Shown one piece after another: positions 51,398 to 60,397 of a DNA stretch of 64,000 nucleotides; positions within the stretch are counted from its first letter, which is position 1, and each line of letters starts with the position of its first letter. A program made the position numbers and the translations under genes. The notes under the pieces were generated by a model. That model worked only from the letters and a program-made list of their open reading frames with translations. It was not told the DNA's origin and searched no databases. Source of the DNA: Bryobacterales bacterium (GTDB lineage: Bacteria > Acidobacteriota > Terriglobia > Bryobacterales > Bryobacteraceae). The stretch is from NCBI GenBank assembly GCA_025463005.1, contig JAOAPR010000097.1, positions 85,809 to 149,808 on the forward strand, read 5' to 3'.

Positions 51398-53866
51398 TCA
51401 ACGGGCTGCCCGCGGTTGGCCGTTATCGGCGGTTTTCATGTTCATCTGGAACGGGGCGCTCTTCACGATCCCCATCACTACCGAAGAGAATTTGTACTTG
51501 CTATCGGCCGAATCGCGCACGATCGAACGCACTAGCGGCATGTCCTGGTACTCCACTCCGCGGCCCAGAGCGTAGGTGAGCAGCTTTTCGGTGACGACCC
51601 GAACGAATTGGTCGGAACGGCGCACCAGCGAATCGCGCAGACTCGCGACGCCGTCCACTTTGCTCCCGTCCACCAGGACGCCGGATGCATCTATGGGACT
51701 TTCGCCATCCTGAGTGCGCCACGCGCCGACGGCGTCAAAGTTTTCGAGCGCCAGTCCGATCGGCTCAAAGATCTTATGGCACGACGCGCAGACCGGATTG
51801 GTGCGATGCGCCTCCATCGTCTGGCGCATTGTAGGAGGCTTCGCGTTGCCAGTGGAGTCCACGGGTTGTTCCTTGATTGCCGGCACGTTTGGAGGCGGAT
51901 CCGGCGGACTGACCCCGAGGAACGTTGTCAGGAACCACTTGCCTCGGGTGACGGGCGAAGTGCGAGCGGCGTTCGACGTGAGAGTCAATAGCGCTCCCTT
52001 GCCCAGCAGGCCGCGGCGCACGTCAAGCTCCGGAGGCAACGTCACGCGCCGGAACTGCGGTCCGTAGATGTTTGGAATTCCGTAATGCTTTGCAAGCCGC
52101 TCGTTGACGAATGTGTAATCCGCGGTCAGCAAATCGAGGATGCTGCGATCCTCATGGGCAATGCTGCCGAAGAACAGTTCTGTCTCGCGCTGGTAGGCCG
52201 ACCGCAGGTTGTCGTCGAAATCCGGAAACAGATTCACGACCGGCTCGCTGGCCTTCAGCGAGCGCACGCCCAGCCACTGCCCGGTGAAGTTCGTGATTAA
52301 CGCTTCCGACTTTGGATCCGCGAGCATGCGCCGCACCTGCTTCTCGAGCACCGTTGGATCCTTGAGCTTGCCTTGTGCCGCGAGGTCGATCAACTCGTCG
52401 TCGGGAACGCTGCTCCACAGGAAAAACGACAGCCGGGAAGCCAGCGCCAGATCGCTCAGCCGGTAACTCTTGGCGGCGGGCAGCCCTGCAGGTTCGGGTT
52501 CGCTGCGATACACGAATTCCGGATCCGCGAGCACGCGTTGCAGCGCCGCCTCGATGCCGTCATCGAAGCTTCCGCCCTCGCTCCGGCCGGCCTGATAAAA
52601 CTCCGTCAACGACGCGAGGTCGGAAGATGTGGCCGGGCGGCGGAACGCATGCTTTACAAGCGATGAAATGATAGTGCGCGCGCACGATGCTTCGTCTTTA
52701 GCCGCGGCCGGGTGGCACACGAAAATTCTCCGGCGGCTAGTGGTGTCGCTCGCGCCCGCAGCATTATAAGGGCCTTCAATCCAGACCTGGCCGACGTGCG
52801 GATAGAAGAGAAATCCTGGTATGGAGCCGGGCGTGTTCATGGTCCGCTGAAACGGCCTGTTCAGTTCGCTGCCCGGCACGTCGTTGGTGGCGAGGAATGT
52901 CACGCCGACTGTGTGCAACCCTGCCTGGACCGGGATGCGTTGAGTCGCACGGCCGTTGCCGGTCGTGTTCGCAATCTCTTTATCCCAATCGAATAGTTTC
53001 ACCCGCTCGCCGTCGACGGTGACCTCGAGTTGCTCGCCTTTGACGCCGCCCAGGACGGCCTGGAAATAACCCGTAACGCCTTTGACCTTGAATGTATATT
53101 CGCCGTCGGCAGGGAATTGATATTTGATCAGGATGCCGCCTCGAGTTCCGAACGGCAACCCTTCAATGTGATAGTTCTGCGCGGTGTCTGCGGGCACCTC
53201 GAAGACGGCCTGCGTCGGCGCCGACACATCGCCGATCGCCAAACGGCTGATCTTTCCGGCAGCCGACAAGTACGCCTCCATCAGGGCCGGAGACAGTGTC
53301 AGGGCCCCCGCGATATTGTCGAACCCTCGTGTCGAATCGTCAGGAGGCAGGAATTTTGTGGCGTCCACTTCGAGTCCAAGCACGTCACGAATCGCATTCG
53401 TATACTCGGTTCGGTTGAGGCGGTGCATGCCGGGCGGGATCAGATTGGGCACCGCGTTGCGGTCGAGCTCCTTCTCCATGAAAGAGATCATGGATTCGAG
53501 CACTGGGGCATCCGGACGCGGCATGCCTGAAGGGGGCATCATTCCGGCACGGAGCTTTCGCACGACTTTTTCCCAGGCTTCGGAGTGGTCGCGCATGCTT
53601 GCGAGGTCGAGCTGATCGAGCGACAATCCAGCGGTTTTCAAGCGCTGGTTGTGGCAGGTGACGCAATATTGGTCAAGCAGGGCGCGCTCGGAAGCGGCGG
53701 AAGTCGCGAGAGCGGTGGGAACCGGCGCGGCCTGCTGCGAGCGGGCGATCTGGAGATAACCCGGCACCGCGACGATCGCCAGCGCAGCCGCCAGCCGTAG
53801 CAGGTTGTTGCGATGCGAACATTGCTGCCTGGCGCGTCGGCGAAATCCGCTCTTGCCTTTTCTCAT
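51398..53866 (-). CDS. DUF1592 protein (planctomycete-type cytochrome c with DUF1587/1595/1588/1585)
   Basis: The 822-residue protein has a signal-anchor segment, then a haem c site at C68-VT-C71-H72 with the PLANCTOMYCETE-type domain motif. DUF1587 follows (LNRTEYTNAIRDVLG), then DUF1595, DUF1592 (AHEDRSILDLLTADYTFVNERLAKHYG), DUF1588 (RRGLLGKGALLTLTSNAARTSPV) and DUF1585 (DRASYDK-like end, YALGRGVEYQDMPLV). The family is exported and linked to polymer or glycan degradation by context only. It heads a four-gene leftward operon. Confidence 0.9.
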   Translation of the reverse strand: MRKGKSGFRRRARQQCSHRNNLLRLAAALAIVAVPGYLQIARSQQAAPVPTALATSAASERALLDQYCVTCHNQRLKTAGLSLDQLDLASMRDHSEAWEKVVRKLRAGMMPPSGMPRPDAPVLESMISFMEKELDRNAVPNLIPPGMHRLNRTEYTNAIRDVLGLEVDATKFLPPDDSTRGFDNIAGALTLSPALMEAYLSAAGKISRLAIGDVSAPTQAVFEVPADTAQNYHIEGLPFGTRGGILIKYQFPADGEYTFKVKGVTGYFQAVLGGVKGEQLEVTVDGERVKLFDWDKEIANTTGNGRATQRIPVQAGLHTVGVTFLATNDVPGSELNRPFQRTMNTPGSIPGFLFYPHVGQVWIEGPYNAAGASDTTSRRRIFVCHPAAAKDEASCARTIISSLVKHAFRRPATSSDLASLTEFYQAGRSEGGSFDDGIEAALQRVLADPEFVYRSEPEPAGLPAAKSYRLSDLALASRLSFFLWSSVPDDELIDLAAQGKLKDPTVLEKQVRRMLADPKSEALITNFTGQWLGVRSLKASEPVVNLFPDFDDNLRSAYQRETELFFGSIAHEDRSILDLLTADYTFVNERLAKHYGIPNIYGPQFRRVTLPPELDVRRGLLGKGALLTLTSNAARTSPVTRGKWFLTTFLGVSPPDPPPNVPAIKEQPVDSTGNAKPPTMRQTMEAHRTNPVCASCHKIFEPIGLALENFDAVGAWRTQDGESPIDASGVLVDGSKVDGVASLRDSLVRRSDQFVRVVTEKLLTYALGRGVEYQDMPLVRSIVRDSADSKYKFSSVVMGIVKSAPFQMNMKTADNGQPRAAR

Positions 53867-54057
53867 TTGGCCCCCAAGGATTGTGGCCTCCCGCGAGGCT
53901 CCGGAGAGCTCCGCCGACCTCTAAGCAATGTAATCAATACTTTCGCCGGGTGCAAGCCCCCTGCTCGCGACGCGCCGGAGTGGCGCTTCTTGTATCATCG
54001 TACTTGCCTGACCTAAGCGCCCGTCGTTCCCGAATTGGGCGCAAGACTGAGGTTTTC

Positions 54058-55677
54058 ATGTTTTCCTGGATCATGAGAGTGCGGTGCGCACTGTTGGCTG
54101 GCGTTCTGTTCGCGGCGTTTTGCGAATGGGCGTTCGCCCAGCAAGTCCAGCAAATCCAACCAACAGCGGCCGCCAGCCCGCTGCCTCGGACGACGCAGGG
54201 CAAACCGAATTTACAGGGGATTTGGCAAGCCCAAAGCAGGGCGGCTTACGATTTACAGAGTCATTCCGCAAGGCAAGGGATGCCGGCAGGCAAGGGCGTC
54301 GTCGAAGGGGGCGAGATTCCGTATCAACCTTGGGCAGCCGCGAAAAAGCTGGAGAATTTCACGAACCGGCAGACGGCCGACCCGCTGGGGAACTGCTATT
54401 TCCCCGGCGTCCCGCGCATCATGTACATGGAATTCCCGTTTCAGATTTTCCAAACCCCCGAGCACATTGCGATCACGTTCGAATGGTCCCAGGTTTACCG
54501 GCTGATCTACCTGAATGGGAAGCCGCCGCTTCACGACGGAGTCGAGTCCTGGATGGGGGATTCGCGCGCCCGTTGGGAAGGCGACACGCTCGTCGTTGAG
54601 ATCGCGGGCCAGAACGATAGAACGTGGTTCGACATGGCTGGAAATTTTCACAGCGATGCGGTGCGGGTGACCGAGCGATACACCATGCTCGACGCCGATA
54701 CCATTCAGTACGAAGCCACCATTCAAGATCCAAAGGTGTTCACGAAACCGTGGAAGATCCGCATGCCGCTGGTGCGCCAGAAGAACATCGATCGAATCCT
54801 CGAATATCAGTGCCAGGCGGAAGCGGAGGAGGCAAACGGCGCCTTCGAGCGCGATCCCCGTACTTGGTATCCCGAACCAGGGTCAGCCCCGTCGCCACTG
54901 GGAAAACCAGCGGTGATGCCGCAAGGTGGCAGCCTGCCCGCTTTGAGAACGGGCGAAAATCTTCGCCGCACAGGGGACGGGAAACCGGACCTGACAGGTT
55001 ACTATCAGTCCAGTGGCGGAGGCGCCAACTACGGTCTCGAACGCCACGGCCGGGATTTCCTCACGCCGGGGACCCGCGGCGTCGTCATCGATCCGACGGA
55101 TGGGTCGCTTCCCTACCAGCCGTGGGCAAGGGAGGAGCGGATTAACCGGGAACTGCCTTACCGTGGATACGACGATCCCACCGCCCACTGTTTTGTGGCG
55201 GGGATTCCGCGGTCAATATATGTGCCCTCTCCCTTGCAGATCCTTCAGCCGCCCGGGTATGTGGTGCTGTTATTCGAGCGGATGTCGTGGCGTGTAATCC
55301 CGCTCGATGGACGCCCCCATATTCCAGACAACGTTCGCCTGTGGCAAGGCGATTCGGTTGGGCGCTGGGAGGGCGACACGCTGGTGGTAGATACGACCAA
55401 TCTGAACGGTAAGGCCTGGTTGAACGAAGTCGGAGATGTGGTGAGCCACGCCGAACGTGTCGTCGAGCGATTCATTCCAGTCGATGCGGGGAAAATCACT
55501 TATCGGGCTACGGTTACGGACCCGATTGTGTACACCCGGCCGTGGACAATCGAGATTCCGCTGAATCGGGGAACCGAGGAACTGCTGGAGGTCGCCTGTC
55601 ATGAGGACAACGGAGATCTGCAGCATCTTAAAGATGTCAGAGACGAATTTCGGGCGCAGCAGAAGAAGGAGAAATAG
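54058..55677 (+). CDS. Exported 'SGVW' family protein with two tandem domains
   Basis: The protein of about 539 residues has a signal peptide ending WAFAQQ. It is an internal duplication of the family core. The first half has QGKPNLQGIWQAQ, a NCYFPGVPRIMYM motif and GDTLVVEIAGQNDRTWFD. The second half has DGKPDLTGYYQSS, AHCFVAGIPRSIYV, GDTLVVDTTNLNGKAWLNEVGD. Other copies in the window are single domain. The gene for DUF6152 follows 4 bp after the stop, a pairing frequent in acidobacteria. The ATG at 54058 fits the signal peptide. Confidence 0.75.
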   Translation: MFSWIMRVRCALLAGVLFAAFCEWAFAQQVQQIQPTAAASPLPRTTQGKPNLQGIWQAQSRAAYDLQSHSARQGMPAGKGVVEGGEIPYQPWAAAKKLENFTNRQTADPLGNCYFPGVPRIMYMEFPFQIFQTPEHIAITFEWSQVYRLIYLNGKPPLHDGVESWMGDSRARWEGDTLVVEIAGQNDRTWFDMAGNFHSDAVRVTERYTMLDADTIQYEATIQDPKVFTKPWKIRMPLVRQKNIDRILEYQCQAEAEEANGAFERDPRTWYPEPGSAPSPLGKPAVMPQGGSLPALRTGENLRRTGDGKPDLTGYYQSSGGGANYGLERHGRDFLTPGTRGVVIDPTDGSLPYQPWAREERINRELPYRGYDDPTAHCFVAGIPRSIYVPSPLQILQPPGYVVLLFERMSWRVIPLDGRPHIPDNVRLWQGDSVGRWEGDTLVVDTTNLNGKAWLNEVGDVVSHAERVVERFIPVDAGKITYRATVTDPIVYTRPWTIEIPLNRGTEELLEVACHEDNGDLQHLKDVRDEFRAQQKKEK

Positions 55678-55681
55678 CGAG

Positions 55682-56092
55682 ATGAGAATCCGGGATATAG
55701 GTGCAATCCTCGTGGTAGTCACGTCTTTTGTAACAGTGCTCGCGGGGACGGTTTTTGCACATCACTCCTTCACGGCGGAGTTCGATCAGAACAAACCAAT
55801 CAAACTGTCGGGCAAAGTCACGGAGATGAAATTCTCCAATCCGCATTCCTGGATCTACATCGACGTCGAGACTGATGGCAAGATCGTGAACTGGGCGCTG
55901 GAAACTGGTGCGGCGAATGCGTTGATCCGGCGTGGATGGAAGAAGACGGACCTTCCCGCCGGCACGGTGCTCCAAGTGGAGGGCTGGCAGGCGCGTAACG
56001 GCTCGTCTACGGCGAACTTGTCCACCGTCACATTTACCGATGGGCGGCGGCTATTTGCAGGCTCCTCCAACGAGTCTGCGCCGACGAAATAG
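55682..56092 (+). CDS. DUF6152 family exported protein
   Basis: The 136-residue protein has a signal peptide ending FAHHS and the motif FAHHSFTAEFDQNKPIKLSG, followed by FSNPHSWIYIDVE and a late NALIRRGWKKTDLPAGTVLQVEGW. This is the DUF6152 pattern. The protein is likely a small periplasmic beta-barrel or OB-like fold binding an unknown ligand. It is 4 bp from the tandem 'SGVW' gene, so the two probably act together. Confidence 0.78.
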   Translation: MRIRDIGAILVVVTSFVTVLAGTVFAHHSFTAEFDQNKPIKLSGKVTEMKFSNPHSWIYIDVETDGKIVNWALETGAANALIRRGWKKTDLPAGTVLQVEGWQARNGSSTANLSTVTFTDGRRLFAGSSNESAPTK

Positions 56093-56097
56093 CTAAA

Positions 56098-57435
56098 TTA
56101 TTGAGCGGGGCGAACGCTGACCCGCGGCGTGCTATCCGGTTCGCTGACGGCGCGGCGGCGACTCTTCTCCTGCGTAGCCGCCTGATCGGCGGCCGTTGGT
56201 GGGTCGATCGCCGGTTGGGTCGGGAGCACAACTTGCGGTCCAGTCGAGTCGCTGACCCCGGGCCGGCGTCGCGCTAGAGCCGGTGAAGAATCGCTCGACT
56301 CCGCCGTGACCGGTTCTGGATCGCGACCCGATGGCGGGTGCGCGGGAACTCTCGTAATCAGACCCGGCCTGGCGCCGTCCTTGGCAAGAGCAACCTGGCG
56401 GTATTGCAAGGCCGCATCCGGATGCTTCCGGCGTGCACTCTCCGTGAGGTCCAATTGCATTCCGCGTCCGATTTCAATGCCAGCCGGCGGATAGAAATAG
56501 ATGGCGTAGCGTCGTCGTATGCGCTCGAAAGTATTTTCGGCCGCGGCGGCGTCATTCACGTTCAGAGCGTCGCCACCCGAGGCTCGGGCGATTTGCGGGG
56601 AGCCGGCCGAGATACCACCTGGATTTCCAACCGTCACAGGAGGCGATCCGGGAACAGGAATGCCGGAAGGACCACGGCGGCGGCCCAGAATAATTCCACC
56701 GAGAGGATCTTGTCCGCCTGGCCAGGGGCCGAGAACTGGAGGATAGCCGCGTGGGCGCCCTCCGCCGCCGGGATAGGGTCCGGTTGGGCCCGGGCCCATG
56801 AATGCCGGGGCCAAAAGCACCATCAAAACGGCGTCAGCCCGATCCAGCGCCGCAGAAATGCGGGCTTGATCACACGGCGAAGCCTGATCATCGGTCACGA
56901 TAACAATGGCGTGGCGCGTCTGAGGCCGTCCCTGGCGTTCCACATAGGCGGCGGCATCCAAGAGGGCGCCATTGATGTTCGTTCCCCCATTGAAGCTCTC
57001 GGTCTGCACCACATCGTCGAGTTTTCGCTCCACCTCGTTCAGGTTTTGCCGGAAGGGCAACCGCAGTCGAGTGCGCGAGTCGAAGACCATGATTCCCACG
57101 CGATCCTGATCACCTAATACCGCCAGCGCCCCATGCGCGGCGGAGGCCACCTTCTGCACATGCACCCGCATGCTGCCGCTCACGTCCAGCAACAACAACA
57201 CATCGACAGGAAGATCTTCGTAGGAAAGATTGCGAATCGGAATCAGTTTTCCATCCTGGCGAAGGAGGAAATCTTCCTTGCGCAGTCCGCTGATCGGGTG
57301 CTGCGAACGATCCATGACCAGCGTGTCGATCCGCCCCATGGACACTTCGCTGCGGAATACGGGAGTGTTTTCGTCATCGGCGGCAGCGCCGCAACATGCC
57401 ACTCCGACCAAACAGAGCCAAATAGTGGGCCGCAT
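56098..57435 (-). CDS. VWA-domain protein (acidobacterial VWFA-related type) with Gly/Pro-rich linker
   Basis: The protein of about 445 residues has a signal peptide, a short beta domain (RIDTLVMDRSQHPISGLRKEDF) and a von Willebrand A domain with the MIDAS residues D84-x-S86-x-S88 in LLLLDVSGSM, GGTNINGAL and VTDDQ. A Gly/Pro/Arg-rich stretch interrupts the domain. The C-terminal third is disordered, ending with SRRRAVSEPDS. This is the TIGR03436-type architecture abundant in acidobacteria. It may bind metal-dependent partners in the envelope. Confidence 0.85.
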   Translation of the reverse strand: MRPTIWLCLVGVACCGAAADDENTPVFRSEVSMGRIDTLVMDRSQHPISGLRKEDFLLRQDGKLIPIRNLSYEDLPVDVLLLLDVSGSMRVHVQKVASAAHGALAVLGDQDRVGIMVFDSRTRLRLPFRQNLNEVERKLDDVVQTESFNGGTNINGALLDAAAYVERQGRPQTRHAIVIVTDDQASPCDQARISAALDRADAVLMVLLAPAFMGPGPTGPYPGGGGRPRGYPPVLGPWPGGQDPLGGIILGRRRGPSGIPVPGSPPVTVGNPGGISAGSPQIARASGGDALNVNDAAAAENTFERIRRRYAIYFYPPAGIEIGRGMQLDLTESARRKHPDAALQYRQVALAKDGARPGLITRVPAHPPSGRDPEPVTAESSDSSPALARRRPGVSDSTGPQVVLPTQPAIDPPTAADQAATQEKSRRRAVSEPDSTPRVSVRPAQ

Positions 57436-57649
57436 AGCACCCCCTTCGCCGGCGCAACGCGGACCGGCTGACACAAGAATACCGCTCTCGGTGGCTGACG
57501 TGTTGGGCGGTTTGCCGGTTTCACTCTTAATTCACACCACGTCCGTTCAGCCTGCACTGCCGATCGTCAATCAAGTTGAACTCCCTGGCCTTCGTGTGCC
57601 AAGATGTGCGTCAGTACGACGCCGCAAGGCGAACCATTGGAGGAAATCC

Positions 57650-58237
57650 ATGCGAAATCATTCTAGTAAGATCGCCGCCTGCCGCGCGCTCGCAATCGTC
57701 TGCCTGGCACATGTCGCCAGTGCACAGGCTCCGGCCCCAGCTCCGCTCGCGATCCCCAATCCGACCTACATCTCCATTCCCATGGAAGTGACGGTCAACC
57801 GTCCCGCCGCTGAAGTTTGGAAGCGCGTCGGCAAGTATTGCGATATCGGTGAGTGGTTGCGGGTCCCGTGCACGATTACCTCGGGTAAGGACGGTGAGTT
57901 CGGCGCCGTGCGGTCCATCGGCAACGAGGTCCTCGTCGGGAAGACTGAGCTTTCCTACACCTACACCCAGCCCGTAAGGGAAGGCCGGCCGTACAATCTC
58001 TATCACGGAACGCTGGAGGCGAGGCCATTAACGGCGACCACGTCGAAGCTCGTCTACACTCTGGTCCTCGATAACTCGATGCTGGCGGACGACGCTGCGC
58101 GTGAAAGGGACAGGGCGCAAAGGACGGCGCAGTTTACCCAGGCACTCGAAAATATGAAGATCCTGGCCGAAGGCGGCACGCTACCACCTGCGCCGGCTCG
58201 AGGTGGTGGACAAAAGGGTGGTGCGCCTAAGCAGTGA
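57650..58237 (+). CDS. Exported SRPBCC-family protein with RGG-rich tail
   Basis: The protein of about 195 residues has a signal peptide ending ASAQA. The mature part has the START/Bet v1-like strand order: ISIPMEVTVNRPAAEVWKRVGKYCDIGEWLRV, then GAVRSIGNEVLVGKTELSY and LVYTLVLDN. SRPBCC folds bind hydrophobic ligands or act as polyketide-type cyclases. The C-terminal tail PAPARGGGQKGG is of low complexity. GGAGGAAATCC precedes the ATG at 57650. Confidence 0.78.
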   Translation: MRNHSSKIAACRALAIVCLAHVASAQAPAPAPLAIPNPTYISIPMEVTVNRPAAEVWKRVGKYCDIGEWLRVPCTITSGKDGEFGAVRSIGNEVLVGKTELSYTYTQPVREGRPYNLYHGTLEARPLTATTSKLVYTLVLDNSMLADDAARERDRAQRTAQFTQALENMKILAEGGTLPPAPARGGGQKGGAPKQ

Positions 58238-58266
58238 GTCGACCTCACGCAATCGTCGTTTAGGAA

Positions 58267-59079
58267 TCACTTCCCCATGTGCTGGGCGTCTTTCTCGTTC
58301 TCCAAGCAGTAGTAGTCCAGCAGCTCGCTATCGAGAACGATGGGCTGGTTCATCTGCACAGTCCAAGGCGCTGTGTAGCTCTTGGGATCGTCCACGGTGA
58401 TTTCGATCTGAAGCGTTCCGAAATTCGGGCGCCGGATCTTTTCGATGATCTTACCGGCGTTGGTGAGAGGGTTCCCGTTGGCGTCCAGCCACAGGTCGTC
58501 GCGGAACCCGATAGTTTGGATCACCAGGGTGTCTCCGTCCCACTTGCCGGAAGAGTAGCCGTTCCAGGTCGGGTTCGGATCCACCGGGAGAGGCCGCCCA
58601 TCGGTGAAGATCTGGCGATACTGCATATTGCGTTCGGTCAGGATGATCAACCGCTCCGGAGTTTGAATGATCCTCTTGTAATAGTCATCCGTCCAGATTC
58701 TGGGAGCTCCTCGCGGCATGCAATGGACGTTGGGATCTTTGACTTGGTCCGCCGTGCGTTGTTTCACGAGGTCGGCCGCCCACGGCTGATAGGGCAAGGG
58801 CCCCTTGAGGGTGGCGGCGATGTTAATAAACTCCCGTCCGATTTGTCCGTCATTGCAGCGGGCGCCGCAATTGGCGCGGTTTTCCCATCCCCACATCCCA
58901 GAGAGGTCGGGCTTCCCGTCGGCGGTGCGCGGCGCGGGCGCGGAGAGATTCGGCTTGCCGTCGGACGTGCGCGGTACCGCGGGAGTCGGATAGTCGAGCC
59001 ATTGCGCGAAAAGGGCCGGCGGAACCGCGGCCAGGATCAATGCTGCCGCCGCATATTGCAAACACGCTCGTCTTGGCAT
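58267..59079 (-). CDS. Exported 'SGVW' family protein
   Basis: The protein of about 270 residues has a signal peptide ending ALFAQW. It begins with two PDGK-type repeats (SDGKPNLSAPAPR, ADGKPDLSGMWG), then HCMPRGAPRIW, QIFTDGRPLPVDPNPTWNGYS, GDTLVIQTIGFRDDLWLDANG and DDPKSYTAPW, ending YYCLENEKD. The layout is closest to the copy at 15686, without the extra C-terminal domain. It converges with the SRPBCC gene. The ATG at 59079 fits the signal peptide. Confidence 0.75.
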   Translation of the reverse strand: MPRRACLQYAAAALILAAVPPALFAQWLDYPTPAVPRTSDGKPNLSAPAPRTADGKPDLSGMWGWENRANCGARCNDGQIGREFINIAATLKGPLPYQPWAADLVKQRTADQVKDPNVHCMPRGAPRIWTDDYYKRIIQTPERLIILTERNMQYRQIFTDGRPLPVDPNPTWNGYSSGKWDGDTLVIQTIGFRDDLWLDANGNPLTNAGKIIEKIRRPNFGTLQIEITVDDPKSYTAPWTVQMNQPIVLDSELLDYYCLENEKDAQHMGK

Positions 59080-59182
59080 AGTCTTTATCGCTCCTGTATT
59101 TGTTGATGTTAGCGCCTTAGGTACAGGGGCTGCCAAGAAGCTGCCAGAACGTAATTGTTAGAGGTTTGGTACGGGTAGATCT

Positions 59183-59678
59183 TTATTGTTGCCCGCACCT
59201 CGACTGAACCAGAAACTGTAACCACTCGTTCATGCCGATGCCGTTTTTGGAAGAGACTTTCAACAATGCCATTCCTGGTCGGACCCGCTGGACATTACAT
59301 TCAGCAGTTATCGAATCAAATTCGACAGCCTCGGCCAGGTCCATTTTCGTCAGCACCGCCAAGTCGGCGGTATTGAAAATGGTCGGATATTTCAGAGGCT
59401 TGTCCTCGCCTTCGGTTACCGACAATAGGACCACCCGTAAGTCCTCCCCAATATCGTAGGAAGATGGACAAACCAAATTCCCGACGTTCTCGATGAAAAG
59501 GAAGCCGGCAGTCACATCGACGTTTGGACGTCAGCGTTTTCTCAAGGGGTACCAGATCCTCAATGCTCGGCTGGGTCGCCGCGGTCATCGCAATCGTGTC
59601 GCCGTCACAGCTCAGCCCCGCGTTAATCCAGAGGACGTCGATTTCATTGATCGGCCCGGCTACCTCGTTTTCGGCCAT
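59183..59678 (-). pseudogene. Hydrogenase relic: hhyS N-terminus joined to hypB C-terminus
   Basis: The upstream part (59678 to about 59545) reads EIDVLWINAGLSCDGDTIAM then TQPSIEDLV, the N-terminus of the small subunit of the high-affinity (group 1h) NiFe hydrogenase. The downstream part, in another frame, reads FLFIENVGNLVCPSSYDIGED, VVLLSVTEGEDKPLKYP and LTKMDLAE, the C-terminal GTPase half of HypB. Both are truncated at the same point and the frame changes there. A deletion between the two loci would explain this. The P-loop part of HypB and the rest of HhyS are absent. Confidence 0.6.
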
Positions 59679-59914
59679 CGGGCCCCCTCGCCGTCGTGAA
59701 ACGCAAATACGTCGTGCGGATCGAGCGATCTTGCCGCCTTCTGACAGGATTTTACGCTATTGGCGCTCACCAATCTATCCGATTCGGCAGTTCGTCCCAA
59801 CCCATATACCTCGATCGAAAGAATCCTTAGCTAAGGGTATTGCATCCGATAAAACGGCTCAGCAGAAAGGCCAGCCAAGAAGGCCGGCGGCGAGCTCAAT
59901 AAGGAGACTGCAAG

Positions 59915-60397
59915 ATGATACGCAAAATACTTTCAACCGACGACAGCATCGCGACAGCCATTCTAAGAGTGGTCCTGGGAGTTATCTTCTTTGCGCACGG
60001 AGCGCAGAAGATGTTGGGATGGTTTGGAGGCTTTGGCTTCTCCGGAACCATGGGTTACTTCACGAGCACAATGCATATTCCGGCCCCGCTGGCTTTTCTT
60101 GCGATCGCGGCCGAGTTCTTTGGCGGCTTGGGGCTGATTCTGGGATTCCTTACGCGAATTTCAGCACTCGGCGTCGCGATAAACATGCTGGTCGCAATCG
60201 GGATGGTGCACAGCGGCTTTGGGCTGTTCATGAATTGGAACGGTAACCAGAAAGGTGAAGGCTTCGAGTATCATCTGCTGGTGCTCGCGATGACGACTTT
60301 CCTGATGATTCGCGGCGGCGGCGCGTTTTCCGTTGATCGCGCGATCACAACAGCTTCGCCCTCGCCCACGGCACGGCAGAGCCTGGCTCATTCATGA
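59915..60397 (+). CDS. DoxX-family membrane protein
   Basis: The 160-residue protein has four membrane helices and the DoxX pattern: RVVLGVIFFAHGAQKMLGWFGG, then AEFFGGLGLILGFLTRISALGVAINM and EYHLLVLAMTTFLMI. DoxX proteins are linked to sulfur/thiol or redox stress roles. AAGGAG lies 6 bases before the ATG. The MarR gene's ATG overlaps its stop, so the two form an operon and the regulator likely controls it. Confidence 0.82.
   Translation: MIRKILSTDDSIATAILRVVLGVIFFAHGAQKMLGWFGGFGFSGTMGYFTSTMHIPAPLAFLAIAAEFFGGLGLILGFLTRISALGVAINMLVAIGMVHSGFGLFMNWNGNQKGEGFEYHLLVLAMTTFLMIRGGGAFSVDRAITTASPSPTARQSLAHS

Noticed and set aside
58234..58248. Short hairpin GTGAG-TCGAC-CTCAC after the SRPBCC gene
   Set aside because: A 5-bp stem without a T run is too weak to call a terminator.
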